A DNA stretch of 64,000 bases, taken from positions 62,001 through 126,000 of the forward strand of contig JBBPTG010000002.1 in the NCBI GenBank assembly GCA_038093975.1, read 5' to 3'. The translations under genes and the position numbers were made by a program. The stretch comes from Chalciporus piperatus. Lineage: Eukaryota; Basidiomycota; Agaricomycetes; Boletales; Boletaceae. Of this stretch, positions 23,649 through 34,517 are shown piece after piece (the stretch's first letter is position 1; every line of letters begins with the position of its first letter). The notes under the pieces were generated by a model. It made no database searches. It saw nothing but the letters and a program-made list of their open reading frames with translations, and was not told where the DNA came from.

Positions 23649-24278
23649 GGTATTGATGGGGATACGGTGAATGGAAGCGTGTGGAGAATAGGTAGGTCCC
23701 CTTCCCGCCTCCAGTTTACTTAAATGTGATCATGAAATTAGGAGCTTCGGTTATAGAATTCGGTGAAACTGCTGTGTTTAGCCACAGCCTGAGCGTAGTA
23801 CACTCAGGGTCATTGAAGTCAGTTGTCAGTGGCATTGCAATGTCACACCACTGCCAACGCCATTTATGCTAGTAGCTTGTCGAACAAGCGCGCCCAGACC
23901 ACGTCTCCGCCGGAACATACGCACGAACCCTAGTGGAGGGTGAAAGACTGTCTTCATCCCGACTCTTGCCGGGTCTGCCTAGGAGACTGCGCACGGACAG
24001 GTATCGGACTGTGTCGGGATTGATCAATCTCCTACATTTGCCAACCTCGGACTGTCTGATCGGTGAGGGAATTTCTACAGCAAAACGACGAGGTCGGCTT
24101 TCAAACAATCCAATCAAAATCATTACACGCACGATCCCTCACCGATTCTGATTGCTGCCCGTAGTTACATTTTATGTACTGCCCCCGGTCGGTCCGGTTC
24201 CGGGACGATCACGTGACCTTCAGGCTTTAAACACGTCGCAGAACTTTCAATTATTCTTGGATCTGCACAGCGGGCAAG
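23649..24278. other. Divergent promoter between the SPFH gene and CWH41
   Basis: This 630-bp region drives genes in both directions. A TCACGTGA palindrome lies at 24209-24216, about 65 bp before the glucosidase start codon. No coding and no repeats were supported. Confidence 0.55.
24210..24215. promoter_or_regulatory. CACGTG E-box upstream of CWH41
   Basis: A perfect CACGTG inside an 8-bp palindrome lies 64 bp upstream of the glucosidase I start codon in a divergent promoter. The assignment rests on sequence and position only. Confidence 0.4.
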
Positions 24279-27200
24279 ATGCAGCTACTCGGGCTGCTGT
24301 TGCTCTTACCGGCAGTATTTTCCCTTCCACAAAATGCCACGGAAGACTTGTATTGGGGTGCATTTAGGCCAGGTTTATACTTTGGTGTTCGACCACGCTT
24401 GCCCCAGTCACTCTTGACTGGCTTGATGTGGTTCGGAACGCAGAACTACCAGTCGTTCGGAAGTGTGTTATACAAATTCATAACTCCTGTGTGTCCCTCT
24501 CGGCTGACTTTACCTCAGAGACTCGCCACGCGTGCGACCAGGGCGATGGTCTTGACAGTTATACCTGGACGACGTTTGACCCGCGTCAGGGCGGTGTACA
24601 GGTTCTCAAGGACAGCCCCAATAACGTTGAAATTACGACCGAACTTTTGAAGGTGCCTGGTGGCCGGCATGGTGGTAGTTGGGCTGCCCGAATCAAAGGG
24701 AAACCTATTGACCCAGGTGCGTGTTGTTCTGCCGAGTGACAACAGCCTCGTAATTGGGACGTAGCATATCCTTCTAGAATATCCACAATTTTCTATGTTG
24801 GACTTGAAGGTCTTGGTGGGGTTGATTTGATTACCGACGAAGACGAAAATGTAATTTTATTGCCCTGCACTCTTCGCTTTCGCTCATCATTCTCAGGGGA
24901 TCGACGGGCCTATCGAGTTTTCTGGGACTTCGCCTGACCTGGAGGACTTCACCATCCGCATCGTCGAGAGTGTGTTCTTTTCATTACTATAACATTTCCT
25001 TTGAGTTCATTCGTTTGTACAGCGGATGGCAACCAAGCGTTGACCTCCGGACCTCATTCAGAAGACTTCGCTGAGAGACTCGGAAAGACTCACTTTGTAG
25101 GTCTGCGTGTCAATCCAGGGGACATATGGACTGCCAAGGGTTGGTGTTTGTTCGTCCATCGAAAGCTCTTTCTCACCAGACCATCCTGCTTCAGAATCGA
25201 TCCTACAGAGTATCTTAAATCATGCCGCACCAATAGCTGAGCAATATCGCCAGACAGAAATTTCTCCTGATGCATCTTTTATACTTCAACTCCCGGACGA
25301 GACTGTCACAGCAAGCAACCTTTTTGCTGTGCAAAAATTCTTCGATGGCGAATTCGAATTCGATGTCTTCTTTGAAAGTGCTAGCTCTTCCCAGAAGCTA
25401 GAACGTACGTGTCTGATCGAATTGTTCTCGCATTCTTGACTAAATTCTAACAGCCGGTACAATCGAGCATGGCATTGCTGCAGTGGTATCCTCATTCAAC
25501 GATCGCTTTGAAGCTCGATTCCCGACACCTGAATCATTCGCTGTGTCCAGCCAGGAAGGCCTCAAAGCGTTTAGTAAGGCGATCACGTCCAATCTCCTTG
25601 GAGGCATTGGATATTTCTATGGGACTTCGATCGTCGACAAGGGTTTTGCATACGAATGGGACCGAGAAGACGATTATGGCTATGACGAAGATGAAACGCA
25701 GGATAAGGAAGAAGGAGCAAGGCTTACCGAACCCAGATCTTTGCTCACTGCTACCCCCAGTCGTAGCTTCTTCCCAAGAGGCTTCTATTGGTAATGCAAA
25801 CTCTTGTTGTCGTCTTTTCCCTACTCAAGTCCGTTCCAAGGGACGAAGGTTTCCACCTGCTTCACATCGGAGCATGGGATAACGACCTCAGCCTTGAAAT
25901 TCTCAAGGACTGGATAAATCTCATCGATGAAAATGGCTGGGTCGCTCGTGAACAAATTCTTGGTGAAGAGGCCCGCAGCCGTGTTCCCCCTGAGTTCCAG
26001 ACCCAAGTACCGACATTCGCTAATCCCCCGACATTGACTATGGCAGTGACCGCCTTCATTGACCGTCTCAAGGCACGCAACGATGGCCCTTCCGCCGCAG
26101 ACCTTGGAATGGAGTATACTATGGGCGGTGCACAGGTTTCGTTTACTGGGCTCAGCGACCTGCCTCAAAGTGGTGACGAGTATCTCGCTTATGACAAGGC
26201 TCTCGGCTTCCTACGCTCCATTTACGCCCCCCTGAAGCGCCATTACGACTGGTTCCGTCGCACTCAGCGCGGGCAGATTAAACAATACGGCCGAAAAGCA
26301 CGCTCACGTACCGAAGCCTATAGGTGGCGTGGTCGTTCCGAGCTGCATGTCCTTACCAGCGGAATGGACGATTATCCAAGAGCTCCCCCACATGCTGGTG
26401 AATTGCACGTCGATCTCATTAGCTGGATGGCATTCTTCACCCGGACAATGCGCGGTATTGCCGAGTTCATTGGAGAGACAGAAGACGCAGAGAGTTTCAA
26501 GGAAATAGAGAAAGCCATTATCGACAACATAGACGGTAAGATTCTCCGTAGTTCTAGAACATGCTGATCCCTTACATTGGATGTCAGATCTCCATTGGAA
26601 CGACGACGCCCAAATGTATTGCGATGTTGGTGTTAATTCAGACGGTACGCACTTGTTCCTCGCTCAGCTTTATAAACTCACATCCTCAAACATAGATGAG
26701 TCTGAGCATGTATGCCACAAAGGATACGTCTCCTTGTTTCCCTTCATGCTCTCCCTTCTTCCCCCCGATTCTCCTCACATTGGCCCCATACTCGACCTTC
26801 TCCATGACCCGAACCACCTCTGGTCACCATACGGCATCCGGAGTCTATCGGCTTCACACCCCGACTTCGGACATGGTGAGAATTACTGGAAAGGACCCAT
26901 CTGGATTCAGATGAACTACATGGTCTTGAGCGCGCTATACAAGGTACTTCCTCATCTGTTGGAAGATATTCGACTCATGCTTACGGTCCTTTGCGGTAGA
27001 CTTATGCGGCTGTTGAAGGTCCATACCAAGAACAAGCGAAGCAGGTTTACACGGAGCTGAGGAAGAATGTGGTCGAGAATGTTTACAAGGTACGGGAGAG
27101 GATATCTTGATGCTGATCTCTCCTCACGTGCTATTCAGGAGTATGAGCAGACTGGATATGTTTGGGAACAATACGATCCGCTCACTGGGGAAGGCAGAAG

Positions 27201-27357
27201 AAGGTGAGACCTCCGCCCATACCGCCTGATAGATTATTAACCGTCGGTCAGTCACCCCTTCACTGGTTGGACATCCCTCGTAACCCTCAGTAAGTTTGAT
27301 GGTGCATTCTTGGCTCGCTCTGACCTTCGTCTTGCAGTCATGTCCGAAAAGTACTGA
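24279..27357 (+). CDS. CWH41: Mannosyl-oligosaccharide glucosidase (glucosidase I, GH63)
   Basis: Fourteen exons: 24279-24462, 24519-24720, 24778-24850, 24897-24969, 25023-25139, 25180-25404, 25454-25790, 25841-26535, 26588-26644, 26696-26943, 27000-27089, 27139-27203, 27252-27289 and 27338-27357, giving 807 residues. The N-terminus is a signal sequence (MQLLGLLLLLPAVFS). Family landmarks are DLYWGAFRPGLYFG, GLMWFGTQNYQSF, HACDQGDGLDSY, LTSGMDDYPR (about residue 578), ENYWKGPIWIQMNY and the C-terminal HPFTGWTSLVTLIMSEKY. The enzyme trims the outermost glucose from N-linked glycans in the ER. The intron 25140-25179 is only 40 nt. The length agrees with yeast Cwh41. Confidence 0.95.
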
Positions 27358-27557
27358 GGTACTCTGCACGTTCGTCGTGCCATCCCTTACTTGGTGAACT
27401 CGAACTAGGGATACATGCCTCGTATACCTTGTACACGTGGATAACATGAGAGCAGTTCAACAGATTCAATTGGTTAGAAAGATGGTAACGCCATGAGGAC
27501 CCCAGTGATCAGCTGGGGATTTATGAACTCCCACCGTAGACCGGGGACCGAGTCAAT

Positions 27558-27583
27558 ACTCAGCGCTCAGCGCTCAGCACTCA
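27558..27583. repeat. Tandem CTCAGCG-type repeat, copy 1
   Basis: The motif CTCAGCG is repeated directly (ACTCAGCGCTCAGCGCTCAG, then CACTCA). Related copies occur at 31253-31278, 55445-55464 and 62039-62065, always outside recognised coding exons. Confidence 0.6.
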
Positions 27584-27878
27584 TGATGAAGCACACGCTG
27601 TTTCTCAAGTACGGACACCTATTGCATCATCGGGTGGGTGCCTCAAAAACCCCAGCGGGGAAAAGCTACCACCCTCCGACAATGAGGCGCCAAGATAAAT
27701 TGACAGAGCACGAGCGTACAGGACGACGACGAGAAGACTACATGGGTGCACAGGCGCACAATACATGATGCTGGGTGAAGACAGGAAACCCAGTGAGGCA
27801 GCCCAAAACGGGCTGAATGAACGGAACGTCGGGTGATCGAAGTCCAAGACATAGAGGAGATCGCTCTCGAAGGGGGAA

Positions 27879-28244
27879 CTAGTCGCGCCGACCAACGCCA
27901 GGGGGGAGGGAACCAATCGTAGAAATCAAAGGGAGACCATTGGCAGGACCAGAGTTCCAAAACGCCACGCCAAAATGGGGGTGTGCCACATTTACGCGTT
28001 CCGGATCACCCAAGGTATACATGGATTCCCGCCGAGGTCCTACGGTCGGCCGAGTGGAAGAGATCCATCTCGCCGAAGAGTTAGAGGATCCAATCGTGCG
28101 CCACTCAAGTATCGACCGGTGTTCCGCTCCAAAAACGCGGATGGCGAGCCAACTTGAATCCAATAGGAGCGAATGACCAGTGAGAAGGGGTGGGATGTTG
28201 TAGGACACGTCGTGGGAGGGTAGAGTAGAGTGGGTGGTGGTCAT
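27879..28244 (-). CDS. Weak ORF, possible hypothetical protein
   Basis: An ATG at 28244 opens a 121-residue frame (MTTTHSTLPSHDVSYNIPPL at the start, then FGAEHRSILEWRTIGSSNSS). Downstream frames on the same strand remain open to about 27605 in another phase, so a multi-exon gene is possible, but no splice join was convincing. No domain was recognised. It may be non-coding. Confidence 0.25.
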   Translation of the reverse strand: MTTTHSTLPSHDVSYNIPPLLTGHSLLLDSSWLAIRVFGAEHRSILEWRTIGSSNSSARWISSTRPTVGPRRESMYTLGDPERVNVAHPHFGVAFWNSGPANGLPLISTIGSLPPGVGRRD

Positions 28245-28830
28245 TGCCAGTAACGGAAGCGAATGGCTGACGGACGTGCTTGGTTTTTATAAGTCGAGGT
28301 CAAAGCAAAGCCAAAGCAGGTGTGGCGGCGGACATCCACAATCTTATCCCACACGCGACATAAGTAGGTCGACATCACACTCCGAAAAGGGAAGTAGTAG
28401 AAAGTACAGCGAGTGGACCTGTCCAGAATCCGCCAGTGATGACTTACCATACTCCGATCCATAGTCTTGACGGAGGCGGGGCATAAAGCAAGAGTGCACA
28501 GAATGGCCAGATAATAATTCTCAGTTCTCGATACCTGTTACCATCTTCATATATTCACTGGTACAGATACTCACCGACCAAGCAGCAGATGCGCTGGAAT
28601 AACTGAGGGGAATGATTTTTGATCCATGATTCCCGGTGGAAATTAGGAGATAGGCGGGATAAAGAACAATTGCCTACATAGAGGTTGTGGATCGGATGCA
28701 ATAAACACGCCAACGAGTGTCAAGAAACCTACAGACATATGCATCAGCCTTCCTGTGGCTCGGACCAGGTTCTGCAGCTGCAGTGTTTCGCCTTTTTACC
28801 CTCCACCTGTCAAAACAACAGGGCGGCAAG

Positions 28831-30636
28831 CTAGCCTTCCTGCATGGCATCTCTATCTTCTTTCATAGGCTCCGCTGCCGCTTCTCCGCCACCCTTGCTC
28901 AGACCTCTGACCCCAAAATTCAAACAACGCACACCCAATGTCCGCAGGTTGACTAACACCAGCGTCCCTGTCTCAGCGAAGCTGGGTACAAGGACCACTC
29001 TGCATTGCCTGGAGGCCTTCTTTCCACGACCTTGCTCTGGGCCTACCAATGTTGTAGCAAACTCAGGCATGCATCCGACGATGTATACATCAGGTGTTTC
29101 CTGAAGGACGAATGGATCCCGTTCCCGGTATGGGTGACACCATAACGTGTCCGGTGCTGTGGGGGCGATATGTCGCCATTTGAGTGACAACTTTGCGATT
29201 GACGCGTGGGTGAAAGGGGGCGTTGGGAGATACTTGAACATGTCAAGGACAGGTTGACCAGAGGTCACTAATAAGTTTCGGGTTATTGGGGGCCTGCCGG
29301 CGGTCGAGCTTTCGGAGTGTATCCCGCACTGGAGTCGGAGCCAGACAGGATTCGTCTCGCAACGGAATGTTTCGAATTTTGCTGCGCTCCCGAACATAGC
29401 CCGTGGAAATGGTTGTTGTGGTAAAATTGCCCCGGCGGGATCGTCCGGGCCTGGTAAGATATGTACGGGAAGAGCGGATGCGAGGTCTTGAAGATAAGCA
29501 GATAGTATCGCATTTGGATGTGGCGAGAGTTCCGTCGGTGCCACAGCGCCGTACCTTTTCTGTTTCCTAGAGCATTAATTATCCGCGCAATCTGACCATT
29601 ACGACTTACAGACTTCTTTTCTTCATCATCGGCCGCACCATTATTGTTCTCGACGACTGACGATAGGGAATTTCCTGCTACGATCAAACGGGTGATTTGC
29701 GATGACAATATCTGATCATCCGGCCCCCCTACTTCTCCTGTAACATACTCCACCAACATTTGAAGCTGGGCGTCCGCAGGAGACTCTGAGCCGATACCTA
29801 GACCTGAGACAACAGCCAAGTACTCGTCTGAATGCACGGCACTGCAACCCAATGTTGATAGGTCAAAGACATGACAAGCTGTGAATAGAAGACTTGCCTA
29901 CTATCCACGTCCATATTATCGTTATCCGCGTCGGCCTCATCAGCAAATGGTGCAGTATCGGCGTGGCACATATCTATGGCTTCAAAATCCCCACTTGATG
30001 TTTCCATGCCAAGTGCAGCGATGATAACACCAGTGACGAGTCGGGTCGACCTGATTTTCTGGCCGACGAGCTTGATTCGGCCAGACTCATCTTCCAACAT
30101 GATACTGTCTTCACCTGAATAGAACTTTTCTCGAGGTCGCGGTGGAGGTAATGAGTGCTTGAGCAAGAATAATGAGTGCATTATCGATTAAGATTGAACT
30201 GCATACTGACGTCTCTGCCCAAGTCTTCGAGGACATTGGGTTTGAGTGGCATGTCCATGTAGACAGTGCCCAACACCCAGCATAGCTGAGACTTGACAAC
30301 ATCCAGTACTCTCGGAACATACACAGGGCTTCCTGGTGTGATTTCATGAGATCTCGCTCTACTAGCAGGCGTCCTACGCACCGTCAAGGTCTTTCCATCT
30401 CGCGTTTGCTCGTTCAAGGACAGGTCTTTTCAACATTGCAAGTCTCGTAAAGTAGATATTAGAGTATTGGTGCTTGTAGGATCGGTTTTGGGCATCGACA
30501 ATAAAGGAAGGAGAGCTGGTGGTTGGGGGTAGCAGAACGGTCGAGTGCCGCACGAGAGGTGACGATGGAACTGTGCTATGAAGGGGTGAGCGAACGCACC
30601 AAGACGGTAGACAAGCTAGTCTTACATGGGTTCCAT
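28831..30636 (-). CDS. POL31: DNA polymerase delta subunit 2 (POLD2/Pol31)
   Basis: Exons 30636-30626 (11 nt), 30575-30382, 30332-30211, 30157-29898, 29841-29610 and 29559-28831 give 515 residues. This essential B-subunit links the catalytic subunit of replicative polymerase delta to the rest of the holoenzyme. The N-terminal SYKHQYSNIYFTRLAMLK and GTVYMDMPLKPNVLEDL belong to the OB domain. LVVSGLGIGS-like and RLIVAGNSL, PVHILPGPDDPAGAILPQQP, and LVTSGQPVLDM are the inactive phosphodiesterase core. C-terminal HTPDTLWCHPY-type and DVYIVGCMPEFATTL motifs follow. Intron 4 uses a GC donor in the ideal context AG|GCAAGT. Two ACGCGT boxes lie upstream. ATG 30636 sits in an 11-nt first exon. Confidence 0.95.
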
Positions 30637-30682
30637 GGAATCGAGTCTTCGAGTAGGAGGATCCTCGAATCGACTTGACACC

Positions 30683-30723
30683 AGTTATACAGAGTTATAC
30701 TTGAGCTATACTCAAGGTTATAC
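30683..30723. repeat. TTATAC/CTATAC direct repeats upstream of POL31
   Basis: AGTTATAC occurs at 30683-30690 and 30693-30700, CTATAC at about 30706-30711 and GGTTATAC at 30716-30723. This places four TATAC units within 41 bp, starting 47 bp upstream of the POL31 start codon. They could be factor sites or core-promoter elements. Confidence 0.45.
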
Positions 30724-30736
30724 TCCTTTGACTTTG

Positions 30737-30776
30737 ACGCGTAATGCAAGGCGCGTCTCACGATCGCGTCACGCGT
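30737..30776. promoter_or_regulatory. Two ACGCGT (MCB-like) boxes upstream of POL31
   Basis: ACGCGT is present at 30737-30742 and 30771-30776, about 100 and 135 bp upstream of the POL31 start. Further GCGCGT and CGCGTC sequences lie between them. In yeasts ACGCGT (MluI cell-cycle box) activates DNA replication genes at G1/S through MBF. Its presence before a DNA polymerase delta subunit fits that role. MBF control in this species is inferred. Confidence 0.55.
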
Positions 30777-31252
30777 GAATTTTCTTCAAACCAATTGGGC
30801 ACAACTCAACACCAATATTAAGTCACCATCGTTGTGGTCCATGACGAGCGCGACGGCCTCACTTTCTCAAGATCTCATGCATGTTTCACCGCTCTTGTGA
30901 CTTTGTGACCAACCAAATCCCTGCCCGACATGCGCCTGGCACTATCGTTGTCAACTCTTCGACTGCGAATCTTGAACATCACGATCTGTGGACTCTATGC
31001 CCAGGTAAAGGTGTCTACTAGGGGTTCTATTTTCGATCGCATGTCATGTCTGATTGTCTCTACACTGCACAGTCTTTACGTCTGCCTCGAAACGTCACTT
31101 GTGTACATATACATGCCATTACCAATCTGGTTCTCCAAGTGTTCTCCATCGTGCGATGCTTGCCTCCATCAATATGTGTTTCATAGCGACAGCTGTCCCG
31201 GTGAGAGCTGTTTCTCCCAGCCATGACGTCGCGTGCTCTGAAGACCGGTCAT

Positions 31253-31278
31253 TGAGCGCTGAGCGCTGATCAGTGCTG
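31253..31278. repeat. CTCAGCG-type repeat, copy 2 (inverted)
   Basis: TGAGCGCTGAGCGCTGATCA reads on the other strand as tandem CTCAGCG, as in the copy at 27558-27583. It is followed by GTGCTG, matching the CAGCAC end of that copy. It lies in the POL31/GAD divergent promoter. Confidence 0.6.
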
Positions 31279-31699
31279 CGGTTGGCATGCTTCTCGCATC
31301 ATCACGGGGGAATGAAACGGGGTTCGCCTGTTCAAGGCAGCAAGGTTATGGATCGATTTGGATTATCTGCCCATCACTTGTATCAAGTTGTGGCATGGGC
31401 GCTCGTCAGCTGCGCAGGCCCCAGGGGAGGACACCCAAAGTCCGACTAGCCGATGGGGGACATCACATGCAAACGCGTCAGGCTCCTGGTGATCATACTT
31501 ATCTTGGAGTTGATCATCCTGGACGATACAGCCTCCCAACAGCCTCCACTATGGTAAGTACCAAAAATACACACAGATTGCTGATTACGTAACTCAACAT
31601 TCCCTTCGCGACGTCACTACTCTGCGACCTCCTCGCCCCATATAAAATGGTCCTGAACTTGAACCAGCGCTAACTCCAAGTTGGCACTCTCCCATCAAC

Positions 31700-33723
31700 A
31701 TGTCTCTCTCAAAGGTATTCGTACAACTCGCAGTCCCCTCTTCCCCTCGCTAACCCCTCTCCAAAGCACATTAATCCCGAACGGCTTCTCCGCGAGTCCA
31801 GGGTATGCATATTTTGATCAGCGCAGTCGCTATCATGTTCCTCACTTCAAATCGAATAGGATAAGAAAGGTCCACGTCATCATATCCTTAACGCCGCGTC
31901 CGTCAACACGCTAGCCCATCCCTATGCTGCTCGTTATGGAACAGAGTCACTTCCAAAGTACCACATACCCTCCAAGGGGACGAGCGCGGAAACTGCGTAT
32001 CAGCTCATTCACGATGAATTGAGCATTGACGGTTCTCCAACCCTCAAGTCAGTGTGTTGACATATGGTGTCTCTGATAACTTCTGACATACACACAGCCT
32101 CGCGTCATTCGTGCAGACTTGGATGCCTGAGCCTGCAAACAAGCTCATGATGGAGAACATAAACAAGAACTTGATCGACCAGGATGAATATCCTGCGACG
32201 CGTGAGTACCCCTGGCACCAGAGTCAGCGCCGGCGCTCACGCTTGTTTCCCAGAGCTCATCCACACCCGATGTGTCTCGATTCTTGCCGATCTTTGGCAT
32301 GCGCCTTCCACACAACAGGCTATTGGCACTGCCACAACCGGCTCGTCAGAGGCCATACAACTTGGCGGCCTCGCCATGAAACGTATCTGGCAGGAACGCC
32401 GAAAGGCTGCTGGCAAATCCATCCATGAGCCTGGCCCAAACATTGTCATGGGTGCAAACGCACAGGTTGCGCTCGAGAAGTTCGCTCGTTACTTTGAAGT
32501 TGAGTGCCGACTAGTTCCAGTCAGTGTCGAGAGCAAGTATAGGCTCGACCCCAAGAAAGCGATGGAATATGTTGACGAAAACACGATTGGTGTATACGTC
32601 ATCCTTGGCAGCACGTACACCGGCCATTATGAACCGGTCAAGGAAATGTCAGACCTTCTTGACGAGTATGAGAAGGAGACTGGCCATTTCGTCCCTATCC
32701 ATGGTGAGATTGCCCATCGCTTAGTTGAATCCTTCAACTGAAACGACGATGCAGTTGACGGAGCATCTGGAGCGTTTGTCGCTCCCTTCGCTCACTCGAA
32801 GCTCGCATGGGATTTCAGGATTCCCCGGGTTGTGTCCATCAACACTTCCGGTCACAAATTTGGTTTGGCGTACGTCGGTGTCGGATGGGTTGTATGGAGA
32901 TCCAAGGAATACCTTCCGAAGGACCTCATCTTCGAGCTTCATTACCTCGGATCTGTCGAATATTCATTCTCGCTCAACTTCTCTCGCCCGGCAGCACCGA
33001 TCATCGCTCAATACTTCAACCTCATACATCTCGGCTTTGAGGGCTATCGCGCTGTTGCCTTGGACGACCTAAAGAACGCGCGGCTCTTGAGTCGTGCTCT
33101 CGAACGTACGGGGTGGTACACCGTACTCAGTGACATTCATAGGCTCAAATCGGATGCAGACGCCGATGAAGAAAACGCAGAGGTATGAGATAGCATTCAC
33201 AATACCTCAACCATCTCATTAGTCTTTTGCAGAACTACTTGGAAGGACTTCCGGTGGTAGCATTCAGATTCTCAGACAACTTCCAAACACAATACCCAGA
33301 GATTGAGCAGAGATGGATCCAAACCTTGTTGCGAGCTAGAGGATGGATTGTCCCAAACTACGAGCTCCCACCGCACTTGGAAACTGTCCAGATTTTGCGA
33401 GTCGTCGTTAGGGAAACATGCACTGAAGTGGTGAGCTTGTATATCTAGGAGCATCCTTGCGATGATACTTAGCGGCTGTCACAGCTCGTTGATCGCCTTA
33501 TTCATGACATCGTGAGTGTCTCTGTGTGTGAATCGAGATTTAACCCACTTACCAACGGCCCTCTCAGGTCGAGGTTACCCAAGATCTCGTCGATCGCGCT
33601 TCATCGGCACACGCCCTCGATCTCTTAGGTAAAAGCTACCACCGCAAGACCCACATGCAGGTCGGACATTTAGATGAAGGCTCTGGGTCGCAGCCCACGG
33701 GCACATACGCCAAGCAATGCTAG
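31700..33723 (+). CDS. GAD1: Glutamate decarboxylase (PLP-dependent)
   Basis: Exons 31700-31714 (15 nt), 31767-31802, 31860-32047, 32098-32201, 32254-32703, 32755-33182, 33233-33430, 33485-33511 (27 nt) and 33568-33723 give 533 residues. The enzyme converts glutamate to GABA plus CO2 in the GABA shunt. Motifs are [53 protein letters not shown] and the cofactor lysine in [11 protein letters not shown] (about Lys299). [14 protein letters not shown] and the PVVAFRFSD region follow. The C-terminal extension contains [13 protein letters not shown], resembling the basic-aromatic tails that bind calmodulin in plant and some fungal GADs. It is divergent from POL31. Confidence 0.95.
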
Positions 33724-33981
33724 TCGTTAATCATCGAATGATTATGACTTGGTGTATGATTCGTGTAACAAAAAATGTAGTTTCTCGATTGGTCGTGTAA
33801 AATAATGAGAAGTGTTGTATGTCCATACTTGAATCAGAAGGACGGGAATTCGGACCGTTAACATTGTTTGAGCGGGCGGCGGTGTCCATATCCGGTATGT
33901 CGCGGCTGTATCCAAGTTTAGTAAATTGACCCGAACGCGACTTGGACACCTCCATTCAGCTACCAATACCGAGCGCCTACC

Positions 33982-34392
33982 ATGGGAGGCCCAAATCTCG
34001 AGGTGTTCAAATTCGGGCTGTATCTGTTTGTGCCAGTCATGGCGCTGTTGCACTTTGGTGACCCACAATGGTACCACGAGCATGTTCTGCCAGTACGCAA
34101 TGCCTCAGCTGCCCGCTCGCACTTGCTAATCTTTATATTTTGCGCAGTACAAGGAACGCCTATTTCCTCGCGCTGACGAAACCCGAGTATGTACATTGGC
34201 TTCGCTCATGTAGTCATCTCTCATGCCTTGCTTCTGCGCCAGCGCCTGCCCACTGAGCAGGAGGCCATACGCAACGAGTTGGCGCGAATTAAAGCAGCAA
34301 AACTGGAACGGAGGTTACAACGAGAGAAAGAGGCTCGGCAGGATGAAGTCTCATCTGCGCAAACGTCGCGAGGGTGGTTCAGATTGTGGTAA
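33982..34392 (+). CDS. PET100: Pet100-like cytochrome c oxidase assembly protein
   Basis: Exons 33982-34092, 34148-34186 and 34243-34392 give 99 residues. The start MGGPNLEVFKFGLYLFVPVM is the hallmark of Pet100, a mitochondrial inner-membrane chaperone for complex IV assembly. One TM helix is followed by FGDPQWYHEHVLP, and a charged helical tail (IRNELARIKAAKLERRLQRE) faces the intermembrane space. The stop follows WFRLW. The short size and the position of the helix match the family. Confidence 0.85.
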
Positions 34393-34517
34393 TTCTGCAT
34401 CTTCACAACTCCATATCCATCGTCAAATCTCGACGATGACCGCTATCTATCTTCCAATGTATCACTACGACTGCCAACACTCCTAATTCCCCTACAACCC
34501 TCTCCGCCATTATTGCA

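Larger units (their letters stand above)
27358..28830. other. Large intergenic region with one weak ORF and a CTCAGCG repeat
   Basis: Nearly 1.5 kb lie between the convergent CWH41 and POL31 genes, far more than two 3' untranslated regions need. The region contains an ATG-initiated minus-strand frame (27879-28244, listed separately) and a short tandem repeat at 27558-27583. No conserved protein was recognised. Confidence 0.5.
30637..31699. other. Divergent promoter between POL31 and glutamate decarboxylase
   Basis: The region is 1.06 kb long. On the POL31 side it carries four TATAC-containing repeats (30683-30723) and two ACGCGT sites. In the middle lies the CTCAGCG-type repeat (31253-31278). 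No coding was supported. Confidence 0.6.

Noticed and set aside
31287..31592. Plus-strand ORF of about 100 residues between POL31 and GAD
   Set aside because: It has no domain or splice partner and lies in a promoter.
32184..32741. Separate ORF inside glutamate decarboxylase
   Set aside because: It is simply exon 5 read past its donor at 32703.
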